DNA of 64,000 nt from Desertimonas sp963772825 (lineage in GTDB: Bacteria > Actinomycetota > Acidimicrobiia > Acidimicrobiales > Ilumatobacteraceae). A program made the translations under genes and the position numbers. Shown here piece after piece: positions 55,446 through 64,000 of this stretch. Below the pieces are notes generated by a model. That model searched no databases. It had not been told where the DNA came from and was given only the letters and a program-made list of their open reading frames with translations. The DNA lies in contig CAVYYX010000003.1 in NCBI GenBank assembly GCA_963772825.1, positions 70,903 to 134,902 of the forward strand, read 5' to 3'. Position 1 is the first letter of the stretch. Every line of letters begins with the position of its first letter.

Positions 55446-56483
55446 ATGACGAGACGTTGGATCGCCGCCCTCGGAGTCCCACTGTTCACAGTCACGTGCA
55501 TTGCAGCGACGGGTAGCGCCGGCGCAACCACGGAACCCGGCGGCGCAGGCGGGGTGTGCGACGCCGAGATCACCGACATCGCCATCGTGTCGCCGTACTA
55601 CTCCGATCAACCGGCCACCAAAGAGGTCGTCGACGCGTTCACCGCCGGCGCCGAGGAGGCCGGCTACACGGTGACGATGGTCGACACGCGCGGCGACTTG
55701 GCCGAGGTCAACACCGAGATGGAGAACGCCCTGGCGCAGGGTGCCGACACGATCGTGCTCGGCATGGGCGACCCGCTGGAGTTCGGCGCCGGGCTGGCCG
55801 CCGCCTCCGGGGCCGGCGTGCCGGTGTTCGGCCTCGATGCCGGAGCCGCCGACGGTGTCACGGCGAACATCACGTCGGACAACGAGTTCCTCGGCGAAAC
55901 CAGCGCCCAGCAGATGATCGACGCGGTCGGCGATGAGGGCCGCGTCGTGATGATCCACTTCGACCCGTTCGAGCCGGTGCGCTTGCGCGCCGAAGCCGCC
56001 ACCGCCCTGTTCGAGGAGAACGGCATCGAGATCATCGAGTACATCCAGGGTGATCCGGCCGACTCGACCGGATTCGCCAACACGACCGTGAGCGACCTGC
56101 TCTCGAAGTATCCGGAAGGCGAGGTCGACGGCATCTGGGTGGCGTGGGACGCCTCCGCCTTGGGTGCCTACCAGGCCACGCAGGAGGCCGGGCGTACGGA
56201 GGTCATCGTCACCGGCGTCGACGGTCAGGACTTCGCGCTGGTAGAGATCGCCAAGGGCGAGAACTGGATCGCCACGGTGCGCCAGGACTGGCCGGGCATC
56301 GCCACCACGGCCCTGGAGACGATCGATGCCTGCTCGGCGGGCACGTCCCCCGAGACGCAGGTGATCACCGTGGAAGGCCAGCTGATCACCGCCGAGAACG
56401 CCGCCACCGAGGGCACCGCAGCGGCGACCGAGGGCACCGCGGCGAACGAGTCGACGGCGCCCAGCGAGGACACCGCCGCCTAG
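55446..56483 (+). CDS. Sugar ABC transporter periplasmic-type binding protein, RbsB-like
   Basis: 345 aa with GGAGGACAC upstream. Export signal TRRWIAALGVPLFTVTCIAA, then a family-2 (LacI-like) binding fold: ITDIAIVSPYYSDQPATKEVVDAFTAGAEEAGYTVTMVDTRGD, MENALAQGADTIVLGMGDP, GVPVFGLDAGA, VDGIWVAWDASALGAYQATQEAG. The C-terminus ends in tandem ATEGTAA-type repeats rich in E/T/A, an acidic tail seen in exported proteins of this lineage (impression). It supplies the RbsAC-type transporter encoded upstream. Confidence 0.92.
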   Translation: MTRRWIAALGVPLFTVTCIAATGSAGATTEPGGAGGVCDAEITDIAIVSPYYSDQPATKEVVDAFTAGAEEAGYTVTMVDTRGDLAEVNTEMENALAQGADTIVLGMGDPLEFGAGLAAASGAGVPVFGLDAGAADGVTANITSDNEFLGETSAQQMIDAVGDEGRVVMIHFDPFEPVRLRAEAATALFEENGIEIIEYIQGDPADSTGFANTTVSDLLSKYPEGEVDGIWVAWDASALGAYQATQEAGRTEVIVTGVDGQDFALVEIAKGENWIATVRQDWPGIATTALETIDACSAGTSPETQVITVEGQLITAENAATEGTAAATEGTAANESTAPSEDTAA

Positions 56484-56498
56484 CTCGACGCCGCGCGA

Positions 56499-56544
56499 CC
56501 GATGGGTGTTTAGGGGACCGTTCCGTCCCCTGAACACCCATCGG
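56499..56544. terminator. Strong 20-bp hairpin between converging genes
   Basis: CCGATGGGTGTTTAGGGGAC pairs with GTCCCCTGAACACCCATCGG (one G-U) around CGTTCC. It follows the binding-protein gene by 15 bp and precedes the end of the minus-strand monooxygenase by 21 bp: bidirectional terminator. Confidence 0.85.
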
Positions 56545-56565
56545 TCGTTGTCGACGGGTGCGGCG

Positions 56566-56850
56566 TCAGCCCAAGGAGCGCTCGCCGGCGACGTCGTAGA
56601 GGGTGATCGAGGCAGACAGCGGTTTGACGGTCGTCGACGGTGAGGGCCCCGCCAGGTGCGCGTCGAGGGCGGCCTGGCTCTCCCAGCGTTCGAAGAGGAT
56701 GACCCGGCCCGGTTCGAGCGGATCGGCGGCGAACGTGTACTCGAGGCACCCGTCCTCGCTTCGCGACGTGCGCATCCGCTCGTGGCGCTCGGAGACGAAC
56801 GCATCGCGCTGTTCGGGGTCCACTGCAAACGTGCCACCGACGATGACCAC
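56566..56850 (-). CDS. Antibiotic biosynthesis monooxygenase (ABM) domain protein
   Basis: 94 aa from GTG (complement of 56848-56850) with AGGAGG upstream. VIVGGTFAVDPEQRDAFVSERHERM, SEDGCLEYTFAADPLEPGRVILFERWESQAALDAHLAG is the ferredoxin-like dimeric ABM/YgiN fold, often linked to quinone or heme degradation. Divergent from the Opp-type importer operon; the shared 198-bp gap holds several palindromes, so it may share that control. Confidence 0.9.
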   Translation of the reverse strand: MVIVGGTFAVDPEQRDAFVSERHERMRTSRSEDGCLEYTFAADPLEPGRVILFERWESQAALDAHLAGPSPSTTVKPLSASITLYDVAGERSLG

Positions 56851-56938
56851 AGATCCTCCTTGTTGTCGAGCACCCGATCCTGCCACGTGTCGCAGGGCGC
56901 GGTCGAACGCGGACTGAACGATGAGTGCCGGTGCCGAC

Positions 56939-56996
56939 TGTGAACGTTATGTTCGCTTCGATCGAAGCCTTGACGCCGCCACTGTGAACGTTCACA
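56939..56996. promoter_or_regulatory. Cluster of LacI-type palindromic operators
   Basis: Three elements in 58 bp: TGTGAACGTTATGT (56939-56952, half-conserved), GCTTCGATCGAAGC (56955-56968, perfect) and TGTGAACGTTCACA (56983-56996, perfect). The central CG and length fit LacI-family operators. They lie 53 bp or more before the binding-protein ATG at 57049. No lacI-type gene lies in the window. Confidence 0.65.
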
Positions 56997-57048
56997 ATCT
57001 GCACCAGGAAGGGTGCTGAGGGGCGCCCATCCACACAAGGGGGTACCA

Positions 57049-59065
57049 ATGCGCAACTCGAAGACACCTGGATCCGGCTCGTCGGTCTCCGGTGCTGTCG
57101 TGACTCAGCAGGAAGGGATGCCGCGGTGGAGCCGCCGCCACTTCCTCACCGCCAGCGCGGTGGCCGGCACCGGCGTGTTGCTCGGTCCGGAGTTCGCTGG
57201 TGCGACGCGGTCGTCGGCCAACCCGCTCCGGAGCGGGGCTATTCCGATCGCCGACCTGCCACGCGAGCAGACGCTGATACTTCAGAACCCCGAGGGCGTC
57301 CTCAACAACCCTGGGTGGTTCAACATCTGGGTCAACGGCGGTGGCGGATGGTCGACCGGGCTGCACCAGCTGATGATGGACACGCTGTGGTTCATCGACC
57401 CCGACGCTGGAATCGACGGCGTGACCCACAACTCGCTGGCGGCCGGCCCACCCGAATACAACGAAGACTTCAGCGAGATGACGGTGAACCTGCGCGACAA
57501 CATCTACTGGAGCGACGGTGAGCAGTTCACTGCCGACGACGTGGTCTTCACCGTCCAAACTCAGATGGACACGCCCGGGATGACCTGGAGTGGCCAATTC
57601 TCGACCCAGGTCGCGAGCGTCGAAGCGGTGGATGACCAGACCGTCCATTTTGTGCTTCAGGCCCCCAACTCGAGGTTCCACTCGATCTTCTCGGTGCGCT
57701 GGAACGGCGCGTGGATCATGCCCGAACACATCTTCTCCGGTGTCGAGGACGTGATCTCCTATGACTTCGCCAATCCGGTTGGCCTCGGGCCCTACGTGCT
57801 CCTTGACTACGACGCCAACGGCACCTGGTACATGTGGGAAAAGCGCGAGGACTGGGACCGCACCTCGGTCGCCGACTTCGGCGAGCCGGCGCCGCAGTAC
57901 GTCCTGTACCGCAACAACATGGCGATCGACAATCGGCTGATCGAGATGCGCAACGGCGACCTCGACATGATCCACGACCTCTCTCCGGAGGGGATGTTCT
58001 CGATCGTCGAGGAAGAAGACAACGTCCGCGGCTGGTTCCCTGGCTTTCCGTACGCCCACCCCGATCCGACGCTGCCGATGTTCATCTTCAACCATCAGAA
58101 CGAGAAGTTCCAGGACAGCCGGGTGCGCTGGGCGCTGGCGCTGATGCTCGACGCCCGGGCCATGTCGATGGCCAGTTATCGCGGCGCCGCGACACTGTCA
58201 GCGATCTCCATCCCGCCAACAGGAACGCATCCCGACGACTACCACATCCCGATGCAGGAGGAGCTGATCAACTTCGAGCTCGACACCGGCGAGAGCGTGA
58301 TCAAGCCGTACAACCCGAACATCGGGCTGGAGATCGCCGACATGGTCCGGGGGGAGTTCGGCGACGAGGTGCCCACCGATGAGGACGCCATCCGACGGTC
58401 GTTCGGCTACGGGTGGTGGAACCAGGACCTCGACGCGGCGGCTGCGCTGCTGCGCAGCGCCGGGTTCACCGAGGACGGCGGTGGGTGGACGATGCCCAAC
58501 GGCGAACCGTTCGAGTTCACGCTGAACATCGCGTTCGAGGAGGGCGTGATGAACCGGCTGGGCACGATCGCCGCCCAGTTGTGGACACAGGCCGGTGTGC
58601 CCGTGTCGGCCGAGGTGGCTCCTGACGGCTGGGATCGACAGGCCGCCGGGGATTACGAGGCCAACCTGGCCTGGGCGGTCGAGACGTGGGGCGGTCATCC
58701 CGACCTCTCGTTCTTCCTCGACAGTTACCACTCGTCCTACATCGTCGAGAAGGACTCAGGCGAACTCCAGCCGGCGCGCAACTGGATGCGTTGGGAGAAT
58801 CCAGAGCTCGACGCGGATCATCGAGGAGATCCGCACGGTGCCGTTCGACGATCTCGAGCGGAACGTGGAGCTCGGCAGACAGTTCGTCAGGCTCCACCTG
58901 CAGGACATGCCGAACATTCCGGTGATGTCCTTCAACGTGTTCGTGGCGATGTCGGAGCGTTACTGGACGGGTTATCCGAACGCGGAGAATCCGTATGCCA
59001 ACCCGGTGAACAACTGGGCCAATGCCAGGTACATCCTGACCCAGCTCGCACCGGTCGGCGGCTGA
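57049..59065 (+). CDS. Oligosaccharide/peptide ABC binding protein (SBP family 5), one frame change
   Basis: About 671 aa when assembled. ATG 57049 follows AAGGGGG. The N-terminus has a twin-arginine signal, RWSRRHFLTASAVAGTGVLLG (about 25-45). SBP-5 features: MTVNLRDNIYWSDGEQFTADDVVFTVQTQMD, VRWALALMLDARAMSMAS, AAALLRSAGFTEDGGGWTMPNGEPFEF. Near 58813 an extra base shifts the frame (ELDA then RIIEEIRTVPFDDLERNVELGRQFV in the next frame, ending 59065); unshifted it runs to 59148. Family 5 proteins in operons with glycosidases bind plant oligosaccharides, which fits the GH51 enzyme nearby. Confidence 0.85.
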
Positions 59066-59161
59066 CTCCTGACATGAGGCGGGTGTCTGGCCAGCGTGCC
59101 CGGCACCCGCCTCGGTCTGGGCCGTGCCGGCCCACGAACCACCGATGAGGAAGCGCCGTCG

Positions 59162-60166
59162 ATGAAGGCATACATCTGGTTTGCGTCCAAGCGGGCGATA
59201 CAGACGATCCTCGTCATCGTTGTCGGCATCTCGACTGCGTTTCTGATCACCCATCTCTCTTCCGTCAACCCCGTCGAGCGCGCCCTCAGCCGGATCACCG
59301 CCCGATCGAATTTCAGCCCTGAAGCCATCGAGGAGATGCGCTCGGCCCTGACCGATCTCTACGGCGTCGACAAGCCGCTGCCCGAGCAGTACGCCAACTT
59401 CCTCCGTCGCATGGCCCAGGGCGACCTGGGCCCATCGATGCTCGCCTTCCCCACTCCGTCGCTGGACCTGGTCATGCGGGCACTCCCCTGGACCGTCTTC
59501 CTCCTCACCGCCTCGACCCTCGTCACGTTCGTGGTGGGCAACTTGTTCGGCGCGATGGCGGGCTACTTCCAGGACAACCGGTTGCTCAAGGTGGTCGGCG
59601 TGGGCGCCATCGGCGTTCAGCCGATTCCGTACTACATCGTCGCCTTCATGATGCTGTACGTCTTCGGATTCGTCTGGCCGATCCTGCCGACGTCGGGTGC
59701 CTACGGAATTGGTGTCGAACCCGGTTGGAACTTGGAATTCTTCCGGTCGGTTGCGGCGCATGCGATCCTGCCGGTCACGTCGTTGATCATCGTCGGATTC
59801 GGAACCTGGTTCCTGGGGATGCGGGCGCTCGTCTCGAACATCGTCACCGAGGACTACGTGACCTACGCCGAACTTGCCGGTGTGCCCCGTCGACGCGTGG
59901 TCTCCTCCTACGTCATCCGCAATGGTGCGGTGCCACAGCTGACTGCCCTGGCCCTGGCACTCGGGTCGATCTTCTCCGGCACCATCATCACCGAACAGGT
60001 CTACAACTACCCCGGCCTCGGCACGCTCTTGGTCGATGCGGTGAACGAAGGCGACAGCACCACGGTGCTTGCGGTGTCGACCGTTTCCATCATCGCCGTA
60101 GCCCTTGCCATCCTCGTCATCGACCTGCTGCATCCGATTCTCGATCCACGGATCAGGACGGCCTGA
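59162..60166 (+). CDS. ABC permease, DppB/OppB-type
   Basis: 334 aa from ATG 59162. AIQTILVIVVGISTAFLITHL, the periplasmic LYGVDKPLPEQYANFLRRMAQGDLGPSM (family motif LGLDxPxxxQYxxxxxxxxxGDLG), six membrane segments and the cytoplasmic EDYVTYAELAGVPRRRVVSSYVIRNGAVPQLTALAL loop that docks the ATPases. Forms a dimer with the product of 60173. Confidence 0.95.
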   Translation: MKAYIWFASKRAIQTILVIVVGISTAFLITHLSSVNPVERALSRITARSNFSPEAIEEMRSALTDLYGVDKPLPEQYANFLRRMAQGDLGPSMLAFPTPSLDLVMRALPWTVFLLTASTLVTFVVGNLFGAMAGYFQDNRLLKVVGVGAIGVQPIPYYIVAFMMLYVFGFVWPILPTSGAYGIGVEPGWNLEFFRSVAAHAILPVTSLIIVGFGTWFLGMRALVSNIVTEDYVTYAELAGVPRRRVVSSYVIRNGAVPQLTALALALGSIFSGTIITEQVYNYPGLGTLLVDAVNEGDSTTVLAVSTVSIIAVALAILVIDLLHPILDPRIRTA

Positions 60167-60172
60167 CGCACC

Positions 60173-61033
60173 GTGTTCGCCGTCGTCCGCGATCTCTTTC
60201 GCTACAACAGAGAGTTCACCATCGGCGCGATCTTGATCACGATCATCGTGGCATTCTCGTGCCTGAGTTTCTTCTCGCCGGTCGACCCCACCCTTCAGTA
60301 CATGGTGCCGCCCGATCTGCCGCCCTCGTCCGAATACTGGTTCGGCACCAATTCACGCGGTCAAGACCTTTTCTGGCAGGCGACCTTCGCCATCCGCAAC
60401 ACCCTGCTCTTTGGACTTCTCGTTGCGTTCCTGTCCCGAATCATCTCGATCACGGTCGGCCTGATCGCTGGATATACGGGCGGCTGGTTCGATCGGGCCT
60501 TGATGTCGATCAACGACGTCGTCGTCGCCCTACCGATCTTTCCGATCCTCGTGCTGTTCTACTACGTGTTCAGGAACGACCTGACCACGCTGACCTTGGC
60601 GCTCATAATGGCCTGCTTCGGCTGGCCCTTCGATGCCCGGTTGATCCGATCCGTCGCACTCGGCTTGCGCAATCGCGAGTTCACCCACCACGCGGTCTTC
60701 GCCGGGATGAGCGCGCGCAAGATCATGTTCGAGGAACACCTTCCCTTTGTCCTGCCGATCGTCTTCTCGACGACCATGGCCAACATGATCTGGTCGATCG
60801 GGCTGGCGACCACGCTCGCGGTGCTCGGGTTCACCAACCTCAACATCCCGTCCATCGGCACGATGCTCTACTGGGCCAACAGCCACTCCGCCATGGTCGT
60901 GGGCACCTGGTGGTGGATCCTCGTGCCGGTTGTCCTGGTCGTCATCACCTTCGTCGGCTTGTATCTGCTCGCCGTGTCGCTGAACGAATACATCGATCCA
61001 CGCTCACGTCTACGACGGATGGGTGGCGAATGA
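60173..61033 (+). CDS. ABC permease, DppC/OppC-type
   Basis: 286 aa from GTG 60173. FTIGAILITIIVAFSCLSFFSPVDP, WFGTNSRGQDLFWQATFAIRNTLLFGLL (family motif GTDxxGRDxxSR, here GTNSRGQDLF) and the EAA loop REFTHHAVFAGMSARKIMFEEHLPFVLPIV. Six membrane segments. The stop overlaps the ATPase start by 4 bp. Confidence 0.95.
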   Translation: MFAVVRDLFRYNREFTIGAILITIIVAFSCLSFFSPVDPTLQYMVPPDLPPSSEYWFGTNSRGQDLFWQATFAIRNTLLFGLLVAFLSRIISITVGLIAGYTGGWFDRALMSINDVVVALPIFPILVLFYYVFRNDLTTLTLALIMACFGWPFDARLIRSVALGLRNREFTHHAVFAGMSARKIMFEEHLPFVLPIVFSTTMANMIWSIGLATTLAVLGFTNLNIPSIGTMLYWANSHSAMVVGTWWWILVPVVLVVITFVGLYLLAVSLNEYIDPRSRLRRMGGE

Positions 61034-62067
61034 CGGCGAACGACGACATTCTGACCGTCGAGAGCCTCAAGGCCTACTACCGGACGAAGTACTTCGGTGT
61101 CGACCGTGAGGTGCGGGCGGTTGACGACATCACGCTCTCGATCCGGAAGAACGAGATCTATGGCCTTGCAGGGGAGAGCTCCTCAGGAAAGACCACGCTG
61201 ATCAAGACCTTTGCCGCCGCAATCCGGCCACCGCTGCGGATCGTCGGCGGATCGATGACCTACCACTTCAAGAACGGCGACATCGATCCCTACGCAGCAC
61301 CGAAGGCGAAAGTCGACGCGCTCAGGTGGAAGCATTTTTCCTACGTCATGCAGGGCTCGATGAGCCTGCTCAATCCCTTGCGGCGGATTCGAAGCACGTT
61401 CGAAGACTTCGCGTTCCGACCGATGGGGCTACCTGCCGACCAGTTCTGGACTCAGGTCGAAGCGCACCTTCAACGGCTCGAACTCTCTCCCAACGTCCTG
61501 TCGGCTTATCCGCACCAGCTGTCGGGCGGGATGCGCCAACGGGTGGCGATCGCCCTGGCCACCGTGTGCCGGCCCGAGTTCGTCATCGCCGATGAGCCGA
61601 CGACGGCGCTCGACGTGGTGGTGCAGAAAGACGTGTTGGCGATGATCCGCGACGTGCAACGCCAGATCGGATCGTCCGTGGTCTTCGTCACACACGACAT
61701 GAGCGTGCACGCCAACACCGCCGACCGCGTCGGCATCATCTATGCGGGCCGGCTCGTGGAAGAGGCGCCGACGCGCACGCTCTTTGCCACACCACGGCAT
61801 CCCTACACCGCCCATCTGGTCGCCGCTCTGCCACGCATCGGCGACACCACGCCCAAACCGGCACTCGAAGGACGACCGCCCAACCTTGCCGAACCGCCCA
61901 CTGGCTGCCGCTTCCACCCTCGATGCCCGCTGGCCATCGAAAAGTGCAAGACCGAGGTGCCGCCACTCGAGCCAATCGGGCTCGATCACCGCTCGGCGTG
62001 CTGGCGCAGCGCCGACGTACCGCCGCTTTCCCGCATCGCGTCCGAGGAGCCCGAGGTCGTGGGATGA
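61030..62067 (+). CDS. ABC ATPase, OppD/DppD-type
   Basis: 345 aa from ATG 61030. VRAVDDITLSIRKNEIYGLAGESSSGKTTLIKTFAAAI (Walker A about 47-55), Q-loop FSYVMQGSMSLLNPLRRI, signature YPHQLSGGMRQRVAIALA, Walker B EFVIADEPTTALDVV. The C-terminal oligopeptide-transport extension holds four Cys (CRFHPRCPLAIEKC and SACWRS), which in DppD-like proteins can carry an iron-sulfur cluster. Overlaps the next gene by 4 bp. Confidence 0.95.
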   Translation: MTANDDILTVESLKAYYRTKYFGVDREVRAVDDITLSIRKNEIYGLAGESSSGKTTLIKTFAAAIRPPLRIVGGSMTYHFKNGDIDPYAAPKAKVDALRWKHFSYVMQGSMSLLNPLRRIRSTFEDFAFRPMGLPADQFWTQVEAHLQRLELSPNVLSAYPHQLSGGMRQRVAIALATVCRPEFVIADEPTTALDVVVQKDVLAMIRDVQRQIGSSVVFVTHDMSVHANTADRVGIIYAGRLVEEAPTRTLFATPRHPYTAHLVAALPRIGDTTPKPALEGRPPNLAEPPTGCRFHPRCPLAIEKCKTEVPPLEPIGLDHRSACWRSADVPPLSRIASEEPEVVG

Positions 62068-62858
62068 CCGCGCTGCTCGAGGTCTCTCACGTCTCCAAGC
62101 GCTTCGTCATGGGCGGCCAGCTCTCGCGCGGCTATGTCGACGCCGTCATCGATGCCAATCTCTCCCTGTCGTCCGACTCCTCCGAGATCTTCACGATCAT
62201 CGGCGAGTCCGGATCTGGAAAGACGACGCTGGCGCGCATGATCCTCGGTCTCGAACAGCCGACAAGCGGCGACATCCTGTTCGAGGGCAAGAACAACGCG
62301 GAACGTCGAAACCGCGCTGCCCGGCGAGAGTTCCTGCAGCGCGTCCAGCCGATCTTCCAGAACCCGTTCGAAACCTTCAACCCCCTCAAGCGGGTGGATC
62401 GCTACCTCTATGCATCAGCGCGTCGCCTGTTTGGCGCCAAGACCAAGGCCGCGGCAGAAGCGGTGATGGACGAAGCACTGCACAAAGTCGGACTGAGCCT
62501 CAGAGAGGTCGCCCGACGCTACGCCCACGAACTCTCCGGCGGCCAGCTTCAACGCGTCGCCATCGCGCGGGCGCTCATTCCCAACCCGTCGCTGCTGATT
62601 GCCGACGAGCCGGTGTCGATGGTCGACGCATCCCTGCGAATGTCGATCGTCAATCTACTTCGCGACCTGCGCGACGAGTTCGGCGTCACCGTCATCTACA
62701 TCACGCACGATCTCGCCACCGCCTACTACATCTCCGACCGGCTCGTGATCATGCAGAAGGGATACGTCGTGGAAACGGGTCCCGCCCGACCGATCCTCGA
62801 TGCACCCGAGCACCCCTATTCCCGGCTCCTCAAGGAGTCCGTGTTGTCGGTCGACTGA
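62064..62858 (+). CDS. ABC ATPase, OppF/DppF-type (short form)
   Basis: 264 aa from ATG 62064. SSEIFTIIGESGSGKTTLARMILGLEQPTSGDILF, QPIFQNPFETFNPLKRVDRYL, signature YAHELSGGQLQRVAIARALIPNPSLLIADEPVSMVDASLR, H-loop VIYITHDLATAYYISDRLVIMQKG. It lacks the cysteine-rich C-terminal extension of its partner. The last 29 bp overlap the end of the converging GH51 gene. Confidence 0.94.
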   Translation: MTALLEVSHVSKRFVMGGQLSRGYVDAVIDANLSLSSDSSEIFTIIGESGSGKTTLARMILGLEQPTSGDILFEGKNNAERRNRAARREFLQRVQPIFQNPFETFNPLKRVDRYLYASARRLFGAKTKAAAEAVMDEALHKVGLSLREVARRYAHELSGGQLQRVAIARALIPNPSLLIADEPVSMVDASLRMSIVNLLRDLRDEFGVTVIYITHDLATAYYISDRLVIMQKGYVVETGPARPILDAPEHPYSRLLKESVLSVD

Positions 62859-64000
62859 CGCCGGGACCGATGGACTTGTACCGGCGGACCGGTCCGAGGC
62901 CATGGCGGCCTTGGAGCGGGCGTCGGAGGAGACGCTTCAGGAACGAGCGGATGGCCGCTTCGTCAGGATGTAGTGACAGCTCAGCTCCGGTGGAGGCGAG
63001 GCGCACCATCGTCCACGAGATCGGTGGTAACTGGACCTCGATCTCGCCGTCGGCGCCAGGCGGTGGCAACGACACGGCGCGCGGACGCACGCGTTCGGGA
63101 TCGTCCGCCGTGTTGCTGGCGTGGCGGTCGGCGTCGGCGATCTGGAGGCACTCCACCGCCGTGACCTGGGCGCCGAGCGGCCGGGTGTCGACGGTCAACT
63201 GCACCGGGGCATCGAGCGAGCGGTTGACGACGAACAGCACGGCGCCCTCGTCGTCGTTGGTGGCGACAGCGTCAACGAGCGGCACGTCGCCGAACCGCTT
63301 CGTCTCGTAGCTCGGCGCGTCGATCACCGGGCGCAGGACGTCGCCGCTGGCGTAGCGCGAGGTGGCGGCGAACGGGTGGAAGATCGTCTGGCGCCACGCC
63401 GGGCCGCCTGGCTCGGTCATGATCGCGGCGATCGCGTTGACGAGCTGGGCCAGGCAGGCGACGGCGACCCGGTCGGCGTGGCGCAGCAGGGAGATCAACA
63501 GACTGCCGACGACCACCGCGTCGGTGACGCTGTAGCGGTCCTCGATCAGCCGCGGCGCCCGTGGCCATCCCGGTTCCGGGCCGTCGTTCTGGAACCTGCT
63601 GAGGTACCACACGTTCCACTCGTCGAACGACAGGTCGATGCGCTTGGTGGCTCCGAGCTTGGCGCGCACGTGGTCGGCGGTCGCGGTGACGGCGTCGATG
63701 AAGCGATCCATGTCGACCGCCGAGGCGAGGAAGCTGCCGGGATCACCGTCGTGTTCCTCGTAGTAGGCGTGCAGCGAGATGTAGTCGACGACGTCGTAGG
63801 TCTCCTCGAGGACGGTCGCCTCCCACGACCCGAACGTGGGCATCGACGAGTGCGAACTACCACACGCCACGAGCTCGAGATCGGGATCTGCCTGGCGCAT
63901 TGCCCGCGCCGTCTCGGCGGCGAGCCGCCCGTACTCGGCTGCGGTCTTGTGTCCGGTCTGCCACGGCCCGTCGATCTCGTTGCCGAGGCACCACAACCGA
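62830..64000 (-). CDS. Alpha-L-arabinofuranosidase, GH51, N-terminus beyond window
   Basis: About 390 C-terminal residues are present; the frame is open at base 64000. The acid/base motif WCLGNEIDGPWQ (Glu in GNE, at the window edge) and the nucleophile region LSFDEWNVWY (Glu in DEW) are GH51 hallmarks, with DYISLHAYYEEHD and VACLAQLVNAIAAIMTEPGGPAWRQTIFHPFAATSRYASGDVL between and after. The C-terminal beta domain (EGAVLFVVNRSLDAPVQLTVDTRPLG) completes it. No signal peptide can be judged. It would release arabinose from arabino-oligosaccharides, probably in the cytoplasm after import by the adjacent transporter. Confidence 0.93.
   Translation of the reverse strand, partial: RLWCLGNEIDGPWQTGHKTAAEYGRLAAETARAMRQADPDLELVACGSSHSSMPTFGSWEATVLEETYDVVDYISLHAYYEEHDGDPGSFLASAVDMDRFIDAVTATADHVRAKLGATKRIDLSFDEWNVWYLSRFQNDGPEPGWPRAPRLIEDRYSVTDAVVVGSLLISLLRHADRVAVACLAQLVNAIAAIMTEPGGPAWRQTIFHPFAATSRYASGDVLRPVIDAPSYETKRFGDVPLVDAVATNDDEGAVLFVVNRSLDAPVQLTVDTRPLGAQVTAVECLQIADADRHASNTADDPERVRPRAVSLPPPGADGEIEVQLPPISWTMVRLASTGAELSLHPDEAAIRSFLKRLLRRPLQGRHGLGPVRRYKSIGPGVSRPTTRTP

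Noticed and set aside
1..64000. tRNA, rRNA, CRISPR arrays, integrase or attachment sites
   Set aside because: Looked for cloverleaf-like or regularly spaced repeats and recombinase motifs while reading; found none, so the locus is not annotated as a mobile island.

Overview
The window is high-GC DNA with many GTG starts, tight 4-base (ATGA/GTGA) gene overlaps and exported proteins with T/E/P/A-rich linkers. This suggests an actinobacterium, and I would guess Acidimicrobiia (inference from style only). I see no rRNA, tRNA, CRISPR array, integrase or insertion sequence.

Bases 1-29,615 hold an extracellular contractile injection system (eCIS, the family of PVC, Afp and MACs). One long + strand operon encodes sheath, tube, a zinc-ribbon gp26-like assembly protein, a proline-rich protein, the DUF4255 tube cap, the AAA+ ATPase, Pvc7/LysM-like proteins, gpD-like hub, gpV-like spike, gp25-like wedge, two baseplate-J-like proteins, a gpI-type tail protein and a DUF6519-type protein. 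The operon ends in an unusual three-part protein: an AadA-like nucleotidyltransferase, a glycosyltransferase-like domain without its acidic motif, and an intact family-2 glycosyltransferase. A related glycosyltransferase is transcribed divergently at the left edge. Converging on the operon is a 1,411-residue protein with an eCIS-type DUF4157 leader, a long repetitive helical middle and a C-terminal His-Asn nuclease, the likely toxic cargo. About 25 frame changes break + strand genes of this operon, mostly between 14 and 23.5 kb; the following 34 kb has almost none. Either the locus is decaying or the consensus is locally wrong.

Bases 29,755-35,551 form a sugar-uptake operon: binding protein, two permeases, an atypical ROK protein, a GntR/UTRA repressor and a SIS-domain protein. 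No transporter ATPase is encoded, so a shared one must serve it. Bases 35.6-47.1 kb are mixed: an MmyB-like regulator, a cysteine-less AhpD-like protein, an arylamine N-acetyltransferase, small exported two-cysteine proteins, an 800-residue winged-helix/NB-ARC regulator, a TetR/hydrolase/MFS unit with two clear operators, and a LysR-controlled flavodoxin, NTF2-like and tautomerase operon.

Bases 47.3-56.5 kb are a divergent carbohydrate or polyol locus bounded by two strong hairpins. On the minus strand are an FGGY kinase, an enolase-phosphatase-like HAD protein and a GlpD-like dehydrogenase. On the plus strand are an RbsA-like ATPase, an RbsC-like permease, a second FGGY kinase and an RbsB-like binding protein. 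Bases 56.6-64 kb carry a small monooxygenase, a cluster of LacI-type palindromes, and an Opp/Dpp-type ABC importer (binding protein with one frame error, two permeases, two ATPases). It faces a GH51 arabinofuranosidase that runs off the window, which together point to uptake of arabinose-containing oligosaccharides.
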